From Vicingaceae bacterium (lineage in GTDB: Bacteria; Bacteroidota; Bacteroidia; Flavobacteriales_E; Vicingaceae): a stretch of 46,361 bases of DNA. The notes under the pieces were generated by a model that was not told the DNA's origin, ran no database searches, and saw nothing but the letters and a program-made list of their open reading frames with translations. A program made the translations under genes and the position numbers. Below, piece by piece: positions 9,931 to 17,648 of the stretch (the first letter of the stretch is position 1; every line of letters begins with the position of its first letter). Location of the stretch: positions 1-46,361 of the forward strand of contig JAOKVV010000010.1 in assembly GCA_028336925.1 (NCBI GenBank), written 5' to 3'.

Positions 9931-10060
9931 GACTTAATTACTTTCGTTTAGTTGTAAAATTGCTAATTAATCGCACAATTTAGTTCATTAATTGCATAAA
10001 AAGAAGAGAAAACTAAAAAATAGCATTCATGCCTTTTTATTTGATAGTTGATTTAACGAG

Positions 10061-10094
10061 AAAAGGCCATTTAGCAATATCGCTAATGGCCTTT
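10061..10094 (-). terminator. Terminator-like hairpin between rpmF and fabH
   Basis: Stem AAAGGCCATT(t)AGC/GCTAATGGCCTTT, 13 bp with one bulge and a short A/T-rich loop, followed on the minus strand by TTTTCTC. It lies in the 246-nt gap after rpmF and before fabH and should end most yceD-rpmF transcripts. I see nothing else of note in this gap. Confidence 0.75.
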
Positions 10095-10176
10095 ATTTAT
10101 TATAGTCTTGTTTAATTTAGAATCAAACTGTTGAATTTATTGCAAAAATCACTGCCTATTTTCAAAATAGGAGATT

Positions 10177-10368
10177 TTAAATAGCAACTTCTTTTTCTAA
10201 AACTACTTTACCCTTGTAATACAATTTACCTTCATGCCAGTGGGCTCTGTGGTATAAATGCGGCATTCCAGTCGCAGTGCACGTTGCTACAGTAGGCTTT
10301 TCAGCTTTGTGGTGGGTTCTCCTTTTATCTCTTCTTGTTTTGGATATCTTTCGTTTAGGATGTGCCAT
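10177..10368 (-). CDS. rpmF: 50S ribosomal protein L32
   Basis: 63-residue basic protein starting [20 protein letters not shown], the typical L32 N-terminus, with [17 protein letters not shown] at the C-terminal side. Only one Cys is present, so it lacks the four-Cys zinc ribbon of some L32 proteins; as far as I know this form is normal in Bacteroidota. It follows the YceD-family gene by 37 nt, the widely conserved yceD-rpmF pair. Confidence 0.97.
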   Translation of the reverse strand: MAHPKRKISKTRRDKRRTHHKAEKPTVATCTATGMPHLYHRAHWHEGKLYYKGKVVLEKEVAI

Positions 10369-10405
10369 TTTTCTATATTATTTACTTATTTATTACTACT
10401 TTTTT

Positions 10406-10918
10406 CTACTTTATATTCTTTAAAGCATCCCATCTAGGATCTTGCTCTTCTTCTTCCTCTTCTGATGAGTTCACCTCATCTAGTTGTGCAATCACGTCAG
10501 GATTACAATCTTCAATTTCTTCATGTGCAATTTTAATAGGCATCAATAAATGAATGCTTTCATAAACCACATGGGTTAAATCAAGTTCTTGCTCATTTGG
10601 TGAAAGGGTAATAATGTGATCATATTCATCCATTACCTCTTCCGTTATTTTTACAATAAACTCTTGTTCTCCTTCAATAACTATTTGTAAATCGTCTAAA
10701 CATCGATCGCAAATAGAGTTAACAACTCCATCTAAGATTAACGTTAAACGAAACATACCTGGCTTTTTTTCAAAAGAAAAATTAGCCTTAATGTCAGCAT
10801 TATCAATTAGTGTGTAATCAAAATTACTAAAGAACTCGGTGTTTGCATGAAAATCATATTCATGTAAACCATCCTTTAAACTATCAAAAGGAATTATAAA
10901 TTTATCTTTCTTCTTCAC
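10406..10918 (-). CDS. YceD/DUF177 family protein
   Basis: 170-residue acidic protein with the family Cys pair in CDRCLDD (about 78-84), a further Cys at DCNPD, and a very acidic C-terminal run of Glu. DUF177/YceD proteins are almost always encoded just before rpmF and are linked in other bacteria to 23S rRNA maturation; the exact role here is not shown. A -7 box (TAACTTTG on minus) lies 28 nt before the start, separating it from pdxA. Confidence 0.88.
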   Translation of the reverse strand: MKKKDKFIIPFDSLKDGLHEYDFHANTEFFSNFDYTLIDNADIKANFSFEKKPGMFRLTLILDGVVNSICDRCLDDLQIVIEGEQEFIVKITEEVMDEYDHIITLSPNEQELDLTHVVYESIHLLMPIKIAHEEIEDCNPDVIAQLDEVNSSEEEEEEQDPRWDALKNIK

Positions 10919-10945
10919 AGTTCCAACTCACTTTTTAAAGGGCGT

Positions 10946-10953
10946 CAAAGTTA
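10946..10953 (-). promoter_or_regulatory. -7 box for yceD-rpmF
   Basis: TAACTTTG on the minus strand, exact TAnnTTTG match, in the 72-nt gap between pdxA and the YceD-family gene. No TTTG at the -33 spacing, so a moderate call. Confidence 0.45.
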
Positions 10954-10990
10954 TCAATTAATTTTTAAAATACACGTTATTATGAATGCA

Positions 10991-12049
10991 TTAATTTCTC
11001 CCTTTACTAATTTGTAAAGGATCTGCTGTCATCTCTTCGTATCTAGCTCTATTCTTATGAATTTCTATTGCTTTATAAATTGCATTTCTAAATGAGCTTT
11101 CATCTGCTTTGTCTTGCCCTGCTATATCATAACCTGTGCCGTGGTCAGGGGATGTCCGTATTATTTTTAATCCAGCTGTAAAGTTTATTCCACCTCCAAA
11201 AGAAAGCGTTTTTGCAGGAATTAATCCCTGGTCGTGATACATGGCAAGAATGCCATCAAAATTTTTAAATGCCCCTGCTCCAAAAAATCCATCTGCCGGG
11301 AAAGGCCCAAAAGCCAAAATACCTCTATTTTTTGCTTGTGTTATGGCCGGTGTAATTATTTTTTCTTCCTCATCTCCAAGTAAACCATTATCTCCTGCAT
11401 GTGGATTCAGTCCCATCACTGCTAACTTAGGCTTTACTATTCCAAAGTCTTCCATTAATGATTTATTCATTAGGGTGATTTTTTTAAGAATGCTTTCTGT
11501 TGTAATCTTCGCTGCAACCTCTTTTAGCGGAATATGGCCTGTTACAACCCCAATTCGAGCAACATCAGAAACCATAAACATCAATGAATCTTCAGCACCA
11601 TCTTTTGCCATAAGGTATTCAGTATGGCCCGGAAAGTTAAATTCTTCTGATTGTATGTTGTCTTTATTAATTGGCGCTGTTACCAATACATCGATTTCTC
11701 CTGCAACTAAGTCTGCGGTGGCGGCCTCTATGGACTTGAGTGCATATTGCCCTCCCTCTGCGGTGGCTTCTCCAATATTCATGTTTACTTCCTCCGACCA
11801 TGCACTAATAATATTTCCCGTTTTAGTATTGGCTTCTTTAGCGGATATTGCACGATGAAAAGTTAAATTAGAAATATTTAACGCTTTTCGATGGTAGTTA
11901 ATCGTTTTGTTAGATCCGTAAATAATAACAGTACATAATTCATATATTCTATTATCCATTAATGACTTTAGAATAACCTCGATACCAATTCCATTTATGT
12001 CGCCAAGTGAAATTCCGACTTTAGTTAGGTGCTTCCCTTCTGTTTGCAT
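10991..12049 (-). CDS. pdxA: 4-hydroxythreonine-4-phosphate dehydrogenase
   Basis: NAD-dependent oxidation of 4-phosphohydroxy-threonine in the DXP-dependent pyridoxal phosphate pathway, which uses the product of dxs in this window. The start is set at ATG 12049 (352 residues); the frame runs on to a TTG at 12079, but the family begins just before KVGISLGDINGIGIEVI. The metal-binding histidines appear in FPGHTEY, MYHDQG and PDHGTGYDIAG. Upstream is a divergent gap shared with mqnC that holds facing -7 boxes; 72 nt downstream lies the yceD-rpmF pair. Confidence 0.95.
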   Translation of the reverse strand: MQTEGKHLTKVGISLGDINGIGIEVILKSLMDNRIYELCTVIIYGSNKTINYHRKALNISNLTFHRAISAKEANTKTGNIISAWSEEVNMNIGEATAEGGQYALKSIEAATADLVAGEIDVLVTAPINKDNIQSEEFNFPGHTEYLMAKDGAEDSLMFMVSDVARIGVVTGHIPLKEVAAKITTESILKKITLMNKSLMEDFGIVKPKLAVMGLNPHAGDNGLLGDEEEKIITPAITQAKNRGILAFGPFPADGFFGAGAFKNFDGILAMYHDQGLIPAKTLSFGGGINFTAGLKIIRTSPDHGTGYDIAGQDKADESSFRNAIYKAIEIHKNRARYEEMTADPLQISKGRN

Positions 12050-12121
12050 ATTCCTGTAAATTTTCGTTCTCAAATCCAAATATCTGCTGACTTTACGGCT
12101 AAATAGACGTGGATTAATTCG

Positions 12122-12129
12122 TATTTTTG
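12122..12129 (+). promoter_or_regulatory. -7 box for mqnC
   Basis: TATTTTTG, exact TAnnTTTG match, 65 nt before the mqnC ATG. It lies 5 bp from an oppositely directed -7 box for pdxA. No -33 TTTG at standard spacing. Confidence 0.45.
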
Positions 12130-12134
12130 AACTT

Positions 12135-12142
12135 CAAAGTTA
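12135..12142 (-). promoter_or_regulatory. -7 box for pdxA
   Basis: TAACTTTG on the minus strand (CAAAGTTA on plus), exact match, 85 nt upstream of the pdxA ATG. It faces the mqnC -7 box, so each predicted start point lies in or next to the other -7 element. Confidence 0.45.
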
Positions 12143-12194
12143 AGACAAATCAAACCAATAAGCAGCATCATTGTTTAATTGGAAATTAGATCGC

Positions 12195-13322
12195 ATGAAG
12201 GTAGAAGAGTTATTAGAAAAAGCACTGAATTTTGAATTTCTTTCAATAGAAGAAGGAGTTTTTTTATTTCATAATGCGCCAACGGCCCAATTGAGTTTCG
12301 TAGCGAATGAAATGAAGAAGAAACACAAGCAAGACAACGATACCGTAACATGGATTATCGATCGGAACGCTAATACGACCAACGTGTGTACCGCAAATTG
12401 TAAATTTTGCAATTTTTTTAGAGTTCCAGGGCATGGTGATGCATACATTACCACAATAGAAGAATACAAGCAGAAAATAGATGAGATGATGCGCTATGGT
12501 GGTGAGCAACTTTTACTACAAGGAGGACACCATCCTGAATTAGGTCTTAGTTTTTATACTGAACTTTTCGCCGAACTGAAGCAATTGTATCCGAACTTAA
12601 AATTACATGCTTTAGGGCCTCCCGAAATTGCTCATATTTCAAAATTAGAAGGAAAAACACATACAGAAGTATTAACCGCCCTTAAAGCTTCGGGTATGGA
12701 TTCGCTTCCTGGAGCAGGAGCAGAAATTTTGAATGATAGGGTTCGTCGATTAATTTCGAAAGGTAAATGCACCGGAAAGGAATGGTTAGATGTTATGCGT
12801 GCTGCTCATCAGTTAGATATGACAACTTCAGCAACGATGATGTTTGGTCATATTGAAACAATAGAAGAGCGGTTTGAGCATTTAGTTTGGCTAAGAGAAG
12901 TCCAAAGTGAAAAACCAGACAATGCAAAAGGATTTTTGGCGTTTATCCCTTGGCCATTTATGGATGATGGCACATTACTTAAAAGAGTAAAAGGGGTGAC
13001 TAACAATGTTAGTGCTGAAGAATATATTAGAATGATTGCATTGTCGCGTATTATGTTGCCAAATGTGGTAAACATTCAAGCCTCTTGGTTGACAGTTGGG
13101 AAGAAGACTGCACAAATTTGTTTGCACAGTGGCGCGAATGACATGGGCTCTATTATGATTGAAGAGAATGTAGTGTCAGTAGCAGGTGCTCCGCATAGAT
13201 TCACCGCTGAAGGAATTCAAGATGCGATAAAAGAGGCCGGCTTTAAACCCCAGCTAAGAACACAACAGTATGAATACAGAGAAATGCCTGAAAATATCGA
13301 GCAACAAACCATTAATTATTAA
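12195..13322 (+). CDS. mqnC: Cyclic dehypoxanthinyl futalosine synthase (radical SAM)
   Basis: Radical-SAM enzyme of the futalosine route to menaquinone, cyclising dehypoxanthine futalosine. The cluster motif CTANCKFC (Cys65, 69, 72 counted from ATG 12195) is intact, and the family segments QGGHHPELG, LPGAGAEIL, SATMMFGH, FIPWPF and SGANDMGSIMIEENVV are present; the last favours MqnC over its relative MqnE. Length is 375 residues. The frame extends to a TTG at 12171, but the ATG gives the conserved N-terminus. It leads a three-gene run with the type-B CTD protein (12 nt later) and ribE. Confidence 0.87.
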   Translation: MKVEELLEKALNFEFLSIEEGVFLFHNAPTAQLSFVANEMKKKHKQDNDTVTWIIDRNANTTNVCTANCKFCNFFRVPGHGDAYITTIEEYKQKIDEMMRYGGEQLLLQGGHHPELGLSFYTELFAELKQLYPNLKLHALGPPEIAHISKLEGKTHTEVLTALKASGMDSLPGAGAEILNDRVRRLISKGKCTGKEWLDVMRAAHQLDMTTSATMMFGHIETIEERFEHLVWLREVQSEKPDNAKGFLAFIPWPFMDDGTLLKRVKGVTNNVSAEEYIRMIALSRIMLPNVVNIQASWLTVGKKTAQICLHSGANDMGSIMIEENVVSVAGAPHRFTAEGIQDAIKEAGFKPQLRTQQYEYREMPENIEQQTINY

Positions 13323-13334
13323 CGTCTTCTAATT

Positions 13335-15974
13335 GTGAGTTATATTCTGAAAACGTTTTCTTTCCTTTTTTTTACCTTATTTATGTTAGCTGTCAATGCT
13401 ACTCATAATAGGGCGGGAGAAATTACGTTTAGACATATTTCAGGATTAACTTATGAGGCTTCTTTTGTTATTTATTCTGATCCGGCTTCTCCGGCTAGCA
13501 CAAGAACTGAAATTGAGGTTTGTTGGGGAGATGAAGGAGAATGCAATCAAAACACATTAACAAGACTAAACACTAGAACTGAAACACAATTATCACCTAA
13601 AGTTCAACGAAATGAATGGAGAGCCCGGCATACCTACAATGGCTCAGGATCTTTTAAAATTACATTAACAGATCCGGCTAGAAATGCAGGGATTTCAAAT
13701 ATTTCTAATTCTGTTTCTGTTCCTCTTTATTTGGAAACAACTTTAAGGATTAGCCCTTTTCAGAATGTGGTTAATAATTCACCAATTCTATTAAACTTCC
13801 CAATTGATGAAGGTTGTCAGGATCGCCTTTTTGTACACAACCCAGGAGCAGTTGATCCTGATGGAGACAGTTTAGCTTACGAAATTGATAAAAGTCGAAC
13901 AACGGGAGGTGTCCCTGCAGATGGATATGTATTTCCTCCTGCATCAACTGCTATATATGTTGATCCAATTTCTGGTGATTTAATATGGGATAATCCATCC
14001 CAGTTAGGAAGTTTCAATGTAGCTATACGGATAAAAGAGTATAGAAATGGGGTGTTGATTGGGTCTGTAATGCGTGACCTTCAAATTGACATAGAATTTT
14101 GCTCTAATCGACCACCGAAAATCCTCACAGAAGCAGAACATTGCGTAACTGCAAATGAATTATTAGTGTTTGATGTAGAAGCTTTTGATCCTGATCAATC
14201 AAGTACTGAAAATAAAGTGACCTTAACAAGCACTGGTCTTCCTTATGATTTTCAAAACGCTCCTGCTACTTTTTTAGAGCCTAATGCTGCAAGACAGGTA
14301 AAAGGAACATTTGCATGGATCCCTGACTGTGATCAAATACAAAATAGGGCTTATTCAGTCCTTTTTAGAGCAATAGATAATGGATTCCCAAATTTGTCAG
14401 CCTACAAAACAAGTAATATTTCCGTTCTTGCTCCACCTGTAGAAAACTTTATCGCTTCCAATAGTTTCAATTCCATTTTACTGAAATGGGACTCTTTGGT
14501 TTGCAGAAACGGATCAGGATTTGAAATTTATCGGCGTCTTGATTCTAGTGGATTTATTCCAGATACTTGTCAAACAGGTGTACCCGAAAACTTAGGTTTT
14601 GAATTAATAGCTAGAACAAATGATATCAATCAAACAGACTACCTAGATAATGGTGGTTTTAATGGCTTAATCTCAGGAAGAACATATTGTTATCTTATTA
14701 TTTCATACTATACGGATGGCAGTTTAAGTTATGCCTCCAATGAAACGTGTATTACCTTACCAAAAGTAAATCCAATTATGACTAAGGCATCTGTAATGAA
14801 TACTGATGCGACTAGCGGTTCTGTAGGAATACAATGGTCAGTTCCTGATTCAATCGATGAATCAATTTATCCACCACCTTATCGATTTTTAATTGAGTAT
14901 GCTCAAGAGGGTAGTTTTGTTGCGATAGATTCAACCAATAGTTTGTTGGATACAAATTACACTCATCTAGGGATAAACACTTCAAGCCCTTCCAATACTT
15001 ATCGAGTAAAATTCATTAGTTTAGGTAATTCGCGGGTTTTAATTTCAACTGCTATTGCTGCAACTTCTCCATTTTTAAAAGGGTTTGGGGAAGATGAGTT
15101 AATCAGTTTAGAGGTGGACAATTCTGTTCCTTGGAGGGTTGACTCTTCCATTGTGTACAAGTTAAATCAAGTCTCTTCTGCTTTTGATTCAATAGCTACC
15201 ATTTATTCAAACACTTTTGTTGATACGAACAATCTTGAAAATGGAACTGTATATTGCTACAAAGTAAAGCAGTATGGTAGTTATGACCTGCGTTCTATAG
15301 AGTTGCCTCTCATAAATTTTTCACAAGAAATTTGTCTTGAACCTTCCGATCTTACTCCTCCATGTGCTCCTACATTGTCAGCAAATTATAAGTGCATCGA
15401 GGGTGAATTAACATTAAATTGGGACATTCCATTAACATCATGTGAAGAGTCAGAGGACATTTCAGGCTTTAAAATTTACACTATAAATTCGGATTCAGTA
15501 GCTTCTTTATTTGCGAATATTTCTAATAGAAATAAACGCTCTCTCTATACTCAAATTGATCCCCAGACCCAGTCTATTGCCAATTGTTACGTAATTGTAG
15601 CAGTTGATTCTAGTGGAAATGAAAGTAAGTTTTCAAACCAAATTTGCCTAGAAACTTGTCCTAGTTATGAGCTGCCAAACGTAATCACTCCAAACGGTGA
15701 TAGTATCAATGATTTATTTGTTCCTGCACCTTATCGTTATGTCACAGAAATAGATTTATCGGTTTTCGATCGATGGGGAAGAAAAGTATTTACTACTACC
15801 AATCCCGATATAAATTGGAAGGGAGCCATTGATGGGAACGATGATTTAATTTCAGATGGAGTGTTTTATTACTCGTGCATTGTTTACGAAATACGTCGTG
15901 AGGGGATTGTAAGCCGAGAACTTAAAGGGTCAATCACTGTTATAAACGCAACAACTAAAGGAATAAAGGAATAA
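13335..15974 (+). CDS. Large secreted protein with T9SS type-B (gliding-motility) C-terminal domain
   Basis: 879 residues. A GTG start gives a signal peptide (hydrophobic run 5-20), with the mature protein beginning near ATHNRAGEITF. An N-terminal domain shares the A[ST]H..AG.I.[FY] opening with the protein at 17649-20309; next come a cadherin-like DPDGDSLAYEI segment, about three fibronectin-III-like modules (CYLIISYY, CYKVKQYG, CYVIVAVDSSGNES), and a type-B sorting domain at 780-879 (LPNVITPNGDSINDLF, FDRWGRKVF). After the usual last strand there is an odd tail NATTKGIKE. Likely surface-anchored or secreted by T9SS; ligand unknown. Its stop overlaps the ribE start. Confidence 0.88.
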   Translation: MSYILKTFSFLFFTLFMLAVNATHNRAGEITFRHISGLTYEASFVIYSDPASPASTRTEIEVCWGDEGECNQNTLTRLNTRTETQLSPKVQRNEWRARHTYNGSGSFKITLTDPARNAGISNISNSVSVPLYLETTLRISPFQNVVNNSPILLNFPIDEGCQDRLFVHNPGAVDPDGDSLAYEIDKSRTTGGVPADGYVFPPASTAIYVDPISGDLIWDNPSQLGSFNVAIRIKEYRNGVLIGSVMRDLQIDIEFCSNRPPKILTEAEHCVTANELLVFDVEAFDPDQSSTENKVTLTSTGLPYDFQNAPATFLEPNAARQVKGTFAWIPDCDQIQNRAYSVLFRAIDNGFPNLSAYKTSNISVLAPPVENFIASNSFNSILLKWDSLVCRNGSGFEIYRRLDSSGFIPDTCQTGVPENLGFELIARTNDINQTDYLDNGGFNGLISGRTYCYLIISYYTDGSLSYASNETCITLPKVNPIMTKASVMNTDATSGSVGIQWSVPDSIDESIYPPPYRFLIEYAQEGSFVAIDSTNSLLDTNYTHLGINTSSPSNTYRVKFISLGNSRVLISTAIAATSPFLKGFGEDELISLEVDNSVPWRVDSSIVYKLNQVSSAFDSIATIYSNTFVDTNNLENGTVYCYKVKQYGSYDLRSIELPLINFSQEICLEPSDLTPPCAPTLSANYKCIEGELTLNWDIPLTSCEESEDISGFKIYTINSDSVASLFANISNRNKRSLYTQIDPQTQSIANCYVIVAVDSSGNESKFSNQICLETCPSYELPNVITPNGDSINDLFVPAPYRYVTEIDLSVFDRWGRKVFTTTNPDINWKGAIDGNDDLISDGVFYYSCIVYEIRREGIVSRELKGSITVINATTKGIKE

Positions 15975-16555
15975 TGTTTACAGGTATAATCGAACAATTA
16001 GGTGAAGTAATATCAACCAATAGTAATGGAAGTAACGTTACGTTTACCATTGGGGCAGACTTTACACACACTTTAAAGGTGGATCAAAGTGTAGCACATA
16101 ATGGGGTCTGTTTAACGGTTGAGTCCATTAATGATTCTAATTATACTGTGACTGCAATTGAAGAAACGTTGACAAAAACAGCCTTAAATAACTGGAAGGA
16201 AGGTACCCTTATCAATTTAGAACGTTGCATGCAAATGAATGCTCGTTTAGATGGGCACATAGTCCAAGGGCATGTAGATGGTGTAGGACATTGTATTAAG
16301 TTGGATATAAAAGAAGGTAGCTGGGAATTTACTTTTAAAACAGAGAAAAGGCTTGACCTGATTGTAGAAAAAGGATCCATTTGTGTTAATGGAGTTAGTT
16401 TAACGGCATTTGATGTGCAAGACAACACCTTTAAAGTCGCTATTATTCCTTTCACCTTTGAGCACACTAATTTTAAACAGTTAGCCGTAGGCGATGAAAT
16501 CAATTTAGAGTTTGATATAATTGGTAAGTATGTACAACGACTATTTAAAAAGTAG
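15974..16555 (+). CDS. ribE: Riboflavin synthase, alpha subunit
   Basis: Dismutates two 6,7-dimethyl-8-ribityllumazine to riboflavin. 193 residues with two lumazine-binding repeats: MFTGIIEQLG at the start, then VAHNGVCLTVESI, and in the second half HIVQGHVDGVGH and SICVNGVSLTAFDV. Its ATG overlaps the stop of the CTD protein (TAATG), which implies translational coupling with a surface protein, an odd partner. It converges with metF; no clear terminator is seen in the 54-nt gap. Confidence 0.96.
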   Translation: MFTGIIEQLGEVISTNSNGSNVTFTIGADFTHTLKVDQSVAHNGVCLTVESINDSNYTVTAIEETLTKTALNNWKEGTLINLERCMQMNARLDGHIVQGHVDGVGHCIKLDIKEGSWEFTFKTEKRLDLIVEKGSICVNGVSLTAFDVQDNTFKVAIIPFTFEHTNFKQLAVGDEINLEFDIIGKYVQRLFKK

Positions 16556-16609
16556 CATTTCAAAATCTGAATCACACAATAAAAATCGACATTAGGGGGT
16601 TAGTAGGAT

Positions 16610-17575
16610 CTAAAACAACTCTTTAGCAATATTTCTAACTGCATTTGATTTACCCATGGTATAAAAGTGGATACAAGGTACTTGTTTTCCCATTAGCTCT
16701 TTGCACTGTGCTAATGCCCATTTTTCTCCAACTAATTTAACCTCTTCATTATCCTTGCAGGCCTCCACCATATCCGTTAGTTCTTCTGGCAAGTCGATAT
16801 GGAATAATTTCGGAAGTACTTGTAATTGTCTTTTGGTTGCAATTGGCTTAATGCCAGGTACTATTGGAACAGTTATTCCTGCGGCTCTGCATAATGCAAC
16901 AAAGTCAAAAAACTTTTGGTTGTCAAAAAACATCTGTGTTACAATATAACCAGCTCCTGCATCTATTTTTTGTTTCAGTCGAATGATGTCTTCTTTCATA
17001 TTAGGCGCTTCTGAATGTTTCTCAGGGTATCCTGATACGCCAATACAAAAGTTAGTAGGTGAGGCATTTTCAATATTGTCTTCGATATACTGTCCCTTAT
17101 TTAACTGTATGATTTGTTTGACTAAGTCAACAGCGTATTCATTTCCTCCTTCTTCAGGAACAAAGTACTGTTCAGTTTTAATGGGATCTCCTCTCAGTGC
17201 TAGAACATTATTTACTCCCAGAAAATTAAGATCAATCAGCGCATTTTCTGTTTCTTCTCTTGTAAATCCACCACAGATTAAGTGCGCTACAGATGGCGTT
17301 TTATATTTATTGCTAATAGCAGCACAAATTCCAACTGTACCTGGTCTTTTCTTAATAGAAAATTTTTCAAGGTATCCTTTCTCTCTTTTTTTATAAATAA
17401 ATTCCTCTCGATGATAAGTAACATTAATAAATGCAGGCTTAAACTCAATTAGTGGGTCTATTCCGTCATATATAGACTGTATGCTTTTACCCTTCAGTGG
17501 AGGTAAAATCTCAAAAGAAAACAGTGTTTTTGTGGTCTGCTCTAGTAAGTCGGCTACATTTATAGGTTTCATCAT
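16610..17575 (-). CDS. metF: 5,10-methylenetetrahydrofolate reductase
   Basis: Flavin-dependent reduction of methylene-THF to methyl-THF for methionine synthesis. Start set at ATGATG 17575 (321 residues): a -7 box TATATTTG lies at 17583-17590 on minus, so the longer frame to 17605 would begin at or before the transcription start. Visible are FSFEILPP near the N-terminus (catalytic Glu), NVTYHREEF, HLICGGFTREET, ALRGDP and GYIVTQMFFD of the TIM barrel. The C-terminus HFYTMGKSNAVRNIAKEL is typical. The promoter abuts the terminator of the upstream gene. Confidence 0.95.
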   Translation of the reverse strand: MMKPINVADLLEQTTKTLFSFEILPPLKGKSIQSIYDGIDPLIEFKPAFINVTYHREEFIYKKREKGYLEKFSIKKRPGTVGICAAISNKYKTPSVAHLICGGFTREETENALIDLNFLGVNNVLALRGDPIKTEQYFVPEEGGNEYAVDLVKQIIQLNKGQYIEDNIENASPTNFCIGVSGYPEKHSEAPNMKEDIIRLKQKIDAGAGYIVTQMFFDNQKFFDFVALCRAAGITVPIVPGIKPIATKRQLQVLPKLFHIDLPEELTDMVEACKDNEEVKLVGEKWALAQCKELMGKQVPCIHFYTMGKSNAVRNIAKELF

Positions 17576-17582
17576 AGTGTTG

Positions 17583-17590
17583 CAAATATA
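17583..17590 (-). promoter_or_regulatory. -7 box for metF
   Basis: TATATTTG on minus, exact TAnnTTTG match, 7 nt before the first ATG, so the leader would be very short. It directly abuts the T-tract of the upstream terminator. Confidence 0.55.
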
Positions 17591-17626
17591 AAAAAACCCC
17601 TGCATGCTATTGCATACAGAGGTTTA
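17591..17626 (-). terminator. Terminator of the type-B CTD gene
   Basis: On minus: AAACCTCTGTATG paired with CATGCAGGGGTTT (two G-U pairs) around a 6-nt loop, running into a T tract. It begins 23 nt after the stop of the CTD gene, and its tail touches the metF -7 box. Confidence 0.82.
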
Positions 17627-17648
17627 AATAATCTGTTAAATTAGCGTA

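Noticed and set aside
10177-10368. L32 lacking the zinc-ribbon cysteines
   Set aside because: Zinc-free L32 forms are common, and the rest of the protein is conserved, so this is not a damaged gene.
11241-11858. 205-residue plus-strand open frame inside pdxA
   Set aside because: It lies fully antisense to a well-conserved enzyme, has low-complexity Ser/Pro/Ala content, and shows no domain or promoter.
12050-12079. Longer PdxA start at TTG 12079
   Set aside because: The added ten residues do not match the family, and an ATG lies right before the conserved N-terminus.
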